Shown: positions 14,754-18,902 of the stretch, one piece after another
How the letters are laid out: every line of letters begins with the position of its first letter
Position numbering within the stretch: position 1 is the stretch's first letter
Origin: CAZFLM01 sp964519955
GTDB lineage: Bacteria; Armatimonadota; Chthonomonadetes; Chthonomonadales; CAJBBX01
DNA length: 18,902 nucleotides
Direction: 5' to 3'
Assembly: GCA_964519955.1 (NCBI GenBank)
Contig: CAZFLM010000104.1
Location: forward strand, 1-18,902
Notes under the pieces: generated by a model
Database searches by the model: none
Told to the model about the DNA's origin: nothing
Seen by the model: the letters and a program-made list of their open reading frames with translations, nothing else
Program-made: the position numbers and the translations under genes

Positions 14754-16010
14754 CTACTTGGCCCCGCCGGTCAGCGACTGCTTGATGGCCCAGTACATGC
14801 GCCCCTGCATCCCGTGCGTCTGCACCATGCCGGTCATCTGCGCCTGATCGAAGGTCTTGCTGTCGAACGACGCCATGTCCTCGTTGTACAGCGCCCACGG
14901 GCTCGTCCGGCCCACGACCGTGCAGCCGCCCTTGGCCAGCCGCAGCGTCACGGTGCCGGTCACCCGCGGCTGTATCTGGTCGATGAACGCCTCCAGGTCC
15001 TCCTTGAACGGGTCGAACCACAGCCCCTTGTACGCCAGCTCGCCCCACTCGCGGTCGACGTGCGCCTTGAACTTCAGCTCGGCCTGCGTGCAGACCAGAG
15101 CCTCCAGCGCCCGGTGCGCCATCAGCAGGATCACCGCCGCCGGGCACTCGTAGTTCTCGCGAACCTTGAGGCCCAGCATCCGGTCCTCCATGATGTCCAC
15201 GCGGCCCACGCCGTTGTCGCCAGCGGCCTTGTGCGCGGCCTCGGTGAGCGCCAGCGGCGACATGCGCTGCCCGTCGAGCGCCACCGGCACGCCGTTCTCG
15301 AACTCCACGGTCAGGAGGCGCGGCGTGCTCGGCGCGTCCTCGATCGACTTCGTCCAGGTGAAGATCTCCTCCGGCGGAGCGTAGTTCGGCTCCTCCAGAC
15401 GCCCACCCTCGATGCTGCGGCCCCAGATGTTCTCGTCGATGGACCAGATCTTCGCCTTCGTCTGCCCGACCTGGATGCCGTGCTCCGCTGCGTAGTCGAT
15501 CTCCTCGCTGCGCGTCCAGGGCTCACGCGAGCCGTCCGGCAGCAGGCGCCCCTCGCGCATCGGCGCGATGATGTCCAGCTCCGGCGTCAGCAGGCGCATC
15601 ACGTACTCGATGCGGAACTGGTCGTTGCCCTTGCCCGTGCACCCGTGGGCGTACGCCTCAGCTCCGAGGCGCTTGGCCACCTCGACGGCCTTCAGCGAGA
15701 TCAGCGGCCGCGCGATCGACGTGGAGATCGGGTAGCCCTGGTAGTCGCCGTTCGCCTTCAGCGATGCCCAGCAATACTGCTCCACGAACTCGGCCTTGGC
15801 GTCCACGGTGTAGTGCTCCGTGTTCAGGGCCTTCGCACGCTCCTCCGCCTGACGGATGTCCTCGGCCGGCTGCCCGACGTCCACGGTGACCGTGACGACG
15901 TGGCCGAACCCGTACTCCTCGCGCATCAACGGGATGCAGACGGAGGTGTCGAGGCCGCCTGAGTAGACCAGGACGACGGTCCCTCGCTTCGGCGTGGCTT
16001 GCGTGCTCAT
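14754..16010 (-). CDS. argG: Argininosuccinate synthase ArgG
   Basis: This 418-residue cytoplasmic enzyme joins citrulline and aspartate with ATP to give argininosuccinate. The ATP-pyrophosphatase loop YSGGLDTS is at residues 16-23. Also visible are YPISTSIARPLI, the citrulline/aspartate-binding HGCTGKGNDQFR, SIDENIWGRSIEGG, and the C-terminal QTHGMQGRMYW. The length is typical of the family. The start is the ATG at 16008-16010, with AAGGGA about 8 nt upstream. It lies 72 nt after argF and 6 nt before argH. The argF-argG gap is rich in G+C and shows only weak pairing, with no clear terminator. Confidence 0.97.
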   Translation of the reverse strand: MSTQATPKRGTVVLVYSGGLDTSVCIPLMREEYGFGHVVTVTVDVGQPAEDIRQAEERAKALNTEHYTVDAKAEFVEQYCWASLKANGDYQGYPISTSIARPLISLKAVEVAKRLGAEAYAHGCTGKGNDQFRIEYVMRLLTPELDIIAPMREGRLLPDGSREPWTRSEEIDYAAEHGIQVGQTKAKIWSIDENIWGRSIEGGRLEEPNYAPPEEIFTWTKSIEDAPSTPRLLTVEFENGVPVALDGQRMSPLALTEAAHKAAGDNGVGRVDIMEDRMLGLKVRENYECPAAVILLMAHRALEALVCTQAELKFKAHVDREWGELAYKGLWFDPFKEDLEAFIDQIQPRVTGTVTLRLAKGGCTVVGRTSPWALYNEDMASFDSKTFDQAQMTGMVQTHGMQGRMYWAIKQSLTGGAK

Positions 16011-16082
16011 GGTGAGTATCCCTTCGCTGGGGTCGTGTCGCCCGTGCGGCTCAGCCGGCGCGCCCGGGCGTCGTGCGTAGCG

Positions 16083-17087
16083 CTATTCGTCCATCCCGAT
16101 GAGGGCCGCCAGAACGGCCTTCTGGGCGTGCAATCGGTTCTCCGCCTGCGGGAACACCACCGACTGGGGACCGTCGACCACCTCGTCGGTCACCTCGTCG
16201 CCGCGGTGGGCGGGCAGGCAGTGCATGAAGATCGCGTCGGCCTTCGCGCGGGCCATCAGGCGCGGATTCACCTGGTAGTTGCGGAATGCCCGGATGCGGG
16301 CCAACTGCTCCGCCTCGTGGCCCATGCTTGTCCAAACGTCCGTGTAGACGATGTCCGCGCCCTCGGCGGCTTCGTCCGGTTCCACGACGATCCGCACCTT
16401 CGAGGCGTCACCGGCGAGCCGCTGCGCCGTCTCAACAAACTGGGGGAGTGGCCGGTAGTCCGCGGGGACGGCGGCCACGATATCGATGCCGCTGGCCGCG
16501 CACCCCAGCAGCAGCGAGTGCAGCACGTTGTTCCCATCGCCGATCCAGCAGAAGCGCAAGCCGGCGAGACGCCCCTTGTGTTCGCGAATCGTCAACAGGT
16601 CGGCCAGCAGTTGGCACGGGTGCTCCATGTCCGATAGGCCGTTGACGACAGGGATGCCGGAGTTGTCGCGGAGCCCCACCAGCGTCTGATGGTCGTAGAC
16701 TCGGGCCATCACGGCGTCCACCCAGCGCTCCAGGTTTCTGGCAACATCGGGCACGGACTCGCGAGTGCCCAGGCCGATCTCCGCGGGGCCCAGGATCGTG
16801 GTCAGGCCGCCCATTTGCCGGAAGCCGAGGTCGAACGTCACGCGCGTGCGCAGGCTCGGTTTCTCGAACACGAGCGCCAGAGATCGCGGGTACTGCCACC
16901 GGAACGCATGCTCCCGGTTCGCATGCGCTGCTTTGATGCCCGCCGCGATCGTCAGCAGTTGGTCGAGCTGGTCCGGCGAGACGTCCGTCACGGAGAGGAG
17001 ACTGGTCCCACGCAGCCCCACGCGGTCGCCACGGAGCAGTTGTCGCGCTGCATCTACGGCTGAAGGCGTGGGGGCGGGAGTAGCCAT
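16083..17087 (-). CDS. argF: Ornithine carbamoyltransferase ArgF
   Basis: From the ATG at 17085-17087 the enzyme has 334 residues. It transfers the carbamoyl group of carbamoyl phosphate to ornithine, giving citrulline. Carbamoyl phosphate-binding SLRTR is at residues 78-82, where STRTR or SMRTR is more usual. HPCQLLADL starts at 156, the ornithine loop SMG is at 254-256, and HCLPAHRGDEV starts at 289. The SMG loop and HCLP favour ornithine over aspartate or acetylornithine as substrate. GAGGAG at 17096-17101, 8 nt upstream, fixes the start. An open extension of 19 codons to 17144 has no such site. This is the first gene of the arginine cluster and faces a divergently read ANTAR regulator. 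Confidence 0.96.
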   Translation of the reverse strand: MATPAPTPSAVDAARQLLRGDRVGLRGTSLLSVTDVSPDQLDQLLTIAAGIKAAHANREHAFRWQYPRSLALVFEKPSLRTRVTFDLGFRQMGGLTTILGPAEIGLGTRESVPDVARNLERWVDAVMARVYDHQTLVGLRDNSGIPVVNGLSDMEHPCQLLADLLTIREHKGRLAGLRFCWIGDGNNVLHSLLLGCAASGIDIVAAVPADYRPLPQFVETAQRLAGDASKVRIVVEPDEAAEGADIVYTDVWTSMGHEAEQLARIRAFRNYQVNPRLMARAKADAIFMHCLPAHRGDEVTDEVVDGPQSVVFPQAENRLHAQKAVLAALIGMDE

Positions 17088-17106
17088 GTTCGTGTCTCCT
17101 CTTCTG

Positions 17107-17114
17107 GCATATGC
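17107..17114. promoter_or_regulatory. Short palindrome before argF
   Basis: GCATATGC is a perfect 8-bp palindrome only 20 nt upstream of the argF start, just ahead of its ribosome binding site. It might be an operator half or chance. No ArgR-type box was recognised. Confidence 0.2.
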
Positions 17115-17172
17115 GGCAGATGGATATCGGGAGCAGAAATGCACCTGATGCGGACGATTGCTCGGAACCTAT

Positions 17173-17181
17173 ACTATACCA
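17173..17181 (-). promoter_or_regulatory. Candidate extended -10 promoter of argF
   Basis: On the minus strand TGGTATAGT reads as TG-n plus a TATAGT -10 box, overlapping a second TAGTAT in the next register (17171-17176). No good -35 box stands 16-18 bp upstream, as is common with extended -10 promoters. Transcription would start near 17165, with a leader of about 80 nt. Confidence 0.45.
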
Positions 17182-17298
17182 GACGCCTCCGGCGACGGGC
17201 CAGCATAGGCGCCCGATCGCGACCCGTCGCAGGAGTTCGGCGCCCCCGCGGCGAAGTAAACGGGAACTGTGTGGTCTGTCCCCGTCGCTGCCGCCGAC

Positions 17299-17327
17299 TT
17301 GACACTTCATGTAGCTACGAGTAGTAT
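17299..17327 (+). promoter_or_regulatory. Strong sigma70-type promoter of the ANTAR regulator gene
   Basis: TTGACA at 17299-17304 and TAGTAT at 17322-17327 are separated by exactly 17 bp. The -35 box is the perfect consensus. The start of transcription should be near 17334, about 43 nt before the ATG. An 8-bp palindrome GTAGCTAC (17311-17318) lies in the spacer and could be an operator. Confidence 0.75.
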
Positions 17328-17363
17328 TGGTGCGTGACCCCGGTTGGTTGGTCATTACAGACT

Positions 17364-17369
17364 GAGGAG
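17364..17369 (+). promoter_or_regulatory. Ribosome binding site deciding the ANTAR gene start
   Basis: GAGGAG ends 7 nt before the ATG at 17377. A nearby ATG at 17371 is too close to use this site, and the TTG at 17344 lies upstream of it. Confidence 0.65.
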
Positions 17370-17376
17370 AATGCCG

Positions 17377-17955
17377 ATGGAGTGCCTGAAGGTCGTTGTG
17401 GCCGACGATGAAGCCCTGATGCGTACAATCCTTCGGGCGCGCCTCGAGAAGCTCGGGCATCAGGTTGTCGCAGAGGCCGAGAATGGCGAGCAGGCAGTCG
17501 AGGCCGTTCGCACGAACCGGCCGGACGTCGTCATTCTGGACATCCGCATGCCCGAGATGGACGGCATCGAGGCCGCCCGACGTATCACAAGCGAGAGCCC
17601 CTGCGCCATCCTGTTCCTGACCGCCTTTGGCGACCAGGTTCTGGTGGAGCAGGCAACGGAAGCCGGAGCGTTCGGCTACCTGATGAAGCCTTTCCGCAAG
17701 GAGGACCTCGCGCCGGCGATGGAGGTCGCGCTGCGCCGCTTCCGCGATCTGCAGGGACAAGCCGCGCAGGTCGCCGAGCTGAAAGAGGCGCTCGAGACCC
17801 GCAAGATGGTCGAGCGGGCCAAGGGCATCCTGATGCAGCGCCACAACCTGACAGAGGATGAGGCCTTCAAGCGCATCCACTTCCAGGCCCGCAACCAGAA
17901 CAAGAAGATGAAGGACATCGCCGAGAGCATCATCACTGCCGCCGAACTCATCTAG
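17377..17955 (+). CDS. Response regulator with receiver and ANTAR RNA-binding domain
   Basis: The 192-residue protein has a receiver domain (residues 4-120) and an ANTAR domain (about 132-190). The receiver has acidic pocket Asp10/Asp11, phosphoacceptor Asp55 (VILDIRMPEMDG), Thr82 and Lys104, all intact. The ANTAR part shows the typical TRKMVERAKGILMQR followed by EAFKRIHFQAR. Proteins of this type, such as AmiR, NasR and EutV, bind RNA with two hexaloop hairpins and prevent transcription termination, often for nitrogen-use genes. The cognate histidine kinase is not in the window. The regulator is read divergently from argF, which makes nitrogen or arginine control a reasonable guess, though unproven. 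It has its own strong promoter and a hairpin after its stop. Confidence 0.95.
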   Translation: MECLKVVVADDEALMRTILRARLEKLGHQVVAEAENGEQAVEAVRTNRPDVVILDIRMPEMDGIEAARRITSESPCAILFLTAFGDQVLVEQATEAGAFGYLMKPFRKEDLAPAMEVALRRFRDLQGQAAQVAELKEALETRKMVERAKGILMQRHNLTEDEAFKRIHFQARNQNKKMKDIAESIITAAELI

Positions 17956-17972
17956 TTCCCATCGTCAGGACG

Positions 17973-17997
17973 ACAGGGGGCGCTCCGCGCCCCCTGT
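17973..17997 (+). terminator. Perfect G+C-rich hairpin after the ANTAR gene
   Basis: ACAGGGGGCGC pairs perfectly over 11 bp with the complement at 17987-17997 across a TCC loop. It begins 17 nt after the stop of the ANTAR gene and ends 10 nt before the next ATG. Only two T residues follow, so it is not a classic rho-independent terminator. It may cause partial termination, protect the mRNA end, or hide the ribosome binding site of the next gene. Confidence 0.55.
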
Positions 17998-18007
17998 TCG
18001 CGTGCCC

Positions 18008-18817
18008 ATGAATCCACCTTACAAGCTGATCGCAGTCGACCTCGACGAGACGCTTCTCGGCCCCGACCACCGCATCCTCCCACGGAACGCACGTGCGGTG
18101 CGAGCTGTCGCCGACCTGGGCGTCGCCTGCGTCATCGCCTCCGGGCGCATGCACGAGGCCACCACCGCCTTCGCCGCCGAGCTTGGACTCGACGACCCGA
18201 TCGTCTCCTACAACGGCGCCATGGTGCGCGTGCCGAGCACCCGGGAGCTGTGGCACCACGAGCGCGTCCCGGCGGAGGCGGCCTCGGCCGTCATCGAGTA
18301 CTGCGCACGCGATGGCTACCACCTGAACTACTACCTCGACGACCGGCTGTACGTCGCGAACCGGGGTGAGTGGGCCGAGTTCTACGTGGAGCACACCGGC
18401 TCGCCGATGGAAGTGGTCGGCTCCCTCGACCACCTGATCGGCACCGACCCGACCAAGATGATCCTGATCGACGCTCCGGACGTCACCCGGCGGCTCGAGG
18501 CCGAGTTCGTCGAGCGGTTCGGGACCTCACTCTACATCACCCGCACCAACCCCGAGTACCTGGAGTTCATGAACCCGAACGCCAACAAGGGGCGTGCCCT
18601 CGAACTCGTGGCCGCCCGCCTGGGCGTGCCGCGCGAGCAGGTCGCCGCCTTCGGCGACGGCCGCAACGACCTGCCCATGATCCGCTGGGCCGGCCTGGGC
18701 GTGGCGATGGGCACCGGGCGCCGCGAGGTCATCGAGGTGGCGGATCGTGTCGCCCCCCCATACGATGCCAGCGGCCTGGCCGTCGTGCTCGAGGACCTCT
18801 TCTCGCTCTCCCCCTAG
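18008..18817 (+). CDS. HAD superfamily (Cof-type, class IIB) phosphatase
   Basis: From the ATG at 18008 the product has 269 residues, usual for Cof-like HAD hydrolases. Motif I DLDET has nucleophile Asp11 and acid Asp13. Motif II is Ser45 in ASGR, motif III Lys194 in NKGRAL, and motif IV GDGRND at 216-221. A class IIB cap lies between about 80 and 185. Such enzymes dephosphorylate small molecules, often sugar phosphates or flavin/pyridoxal cofactors, with broad specificity; the substrate cannot be named here. A GTG at 18002 would add two residues. No clear ribosome binding site precedes either start, because the hairpin ending at 17997 occupies that space. The gene may be read through from the ANTAR gene. 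Confidence 0.92.
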   Translation: MNPPYKLIAVDLDETLLGPDHRILPRNARAVRAVADLGVACVIASGRMHEATTAFAAELGLDDPIVSYNGAMVRVPSTRELWHHERVPAEAASAVIEYCARDGYHLNYYLDDRLYVANRGEWAEFYVEHTGSPMEVVGSLDHLIGTDPTKMILIDAPDVTRRLEAEFVERFGTSLYITRTNPEYLEFMNPNANKGRALELVAARLGVPREQVAAFGDGRNDLPMIRWAGLGVAMGTGRREVIEVADRVAPPYDASGLAVVLEDLFSLSP

Positions 18818-18825
18818 CCTGGATC

Positions 18826-18902
18826 ATGCACGAGTGCAGTGGTAGGCCGGGCGTCCCTGCCCGCCATGCACGGAGCCGTGGTGGGGCCGGCGTCCCTGCC
18901 CG
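18826..18902. repeat. Tandem copies of the dispersed repeat, cut by window end
   Basis: Two related units start with ATGCACG at 18826-18865 and 18866-18902. Each ends in GGCGTCCCTGCCCG, like the copies at 2360-2379 and 9493-9512. Their stems are imperfect, with one C-C mismatch each. They begin 8 bp after the HAD gene stop, so again the repeat sits directly behind a gene. Confidence 0.8.

Noticed and set aside
17170..17175. TATACT as a plus-strand -10 box
   Set aside because: No matching -35 box precedes it on the plus strand, and a far better promoter for the plus-strand gene lies at 17299-17327. The same bases serve better as the minus-strand argF -10.
16432..17880. 482-codon minus-strand open frame crossing the argF start and the ANTAR gene
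   Set aside because: It overlaps argF in a different frame and is antisense to the ANTAR gene and its promoter. No domain is recognisable.

Overview
This is a gene-dense, G+C-rich bacterial chromosome segment. Most genes read leftward (minus strand); only the last two, from about 17377, read rightward. A nearly complete set of genes for lipopolysaccharide transport implies a diderm envelope. The window has no rRNA or tRNA to place it. DUF3084, DUF4350, an ANTAR regulator, a lipoprotein-type LptC and dispersed G+C-rich palindromes together suggest a deep-branching diderm such as an Armatimonadota-like lineage. That assignment is inference only. No phage, transposase or CRISPR array was seen.

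Region 1 (1-9033, all minus) reads like one long envelope operon. In transcription order it holds an ABC exporter half (7273-9033), a small antitoxin-like gene and a PIN-domain (VapC-like) gene, and a second ABC exporter half (4843-6597). It continues with rlmN, lptC, lptA, lptB, an LptF/LptG permease, and a DUF3084 membrane protein cut by the window edge. Junctions from the first exporter half to lptA are overlaps or gaps of 20 nt or less. The exception inside the lpt genes is a 211-bp gap between lptA and lptB that is packed with palindromes. The exporter halves resemble MsbA-type lipid flippases. One has a degenerate ATPase site (Asp for the catalytic Glu, LSVGQ signature) and the other is canonical, which suggests a heterodimer. 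The toxin-antitoxin-like pair sits exactly between them.

Region 2 (9034-9597) is non-coding. It holds a strong stem-loop in the leader of the first exporter gene, then a series of REP-like hairpins and a 73-bp tandem duplication ending 3 bp from the moxR stop codon. Relatives of these palindromes recur between lptA and lptB and at the right end of the window.

Region 3 (9598-17087, minus) holds two groups. The first is DUF4350-moxR behind a plausible promoter. The second is argF-argG-argH, the last three steps of arginine synthesis from ornithine, followed closely by a membrane GAF-GGDEF diguanylate cyclase.

Region 4 (17088-18902) begins with a divergent control region between argF and an ANTAR response regulator, which has a textbook TTGACA-17-TAGTAT promoter. 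A perfect G+C-rich hairpin separates the regulator from a HAD-family phosphatase gene, and the window ends in more copies of the dispersed repeat.

The points most worth following are the toxin-antitoxin-like pair inside an asymmetric ABC exporter, the palindrome family with a fixed 7-6-7 architecture and changing stems, and the ANTAR regulator facing the arginine genes.
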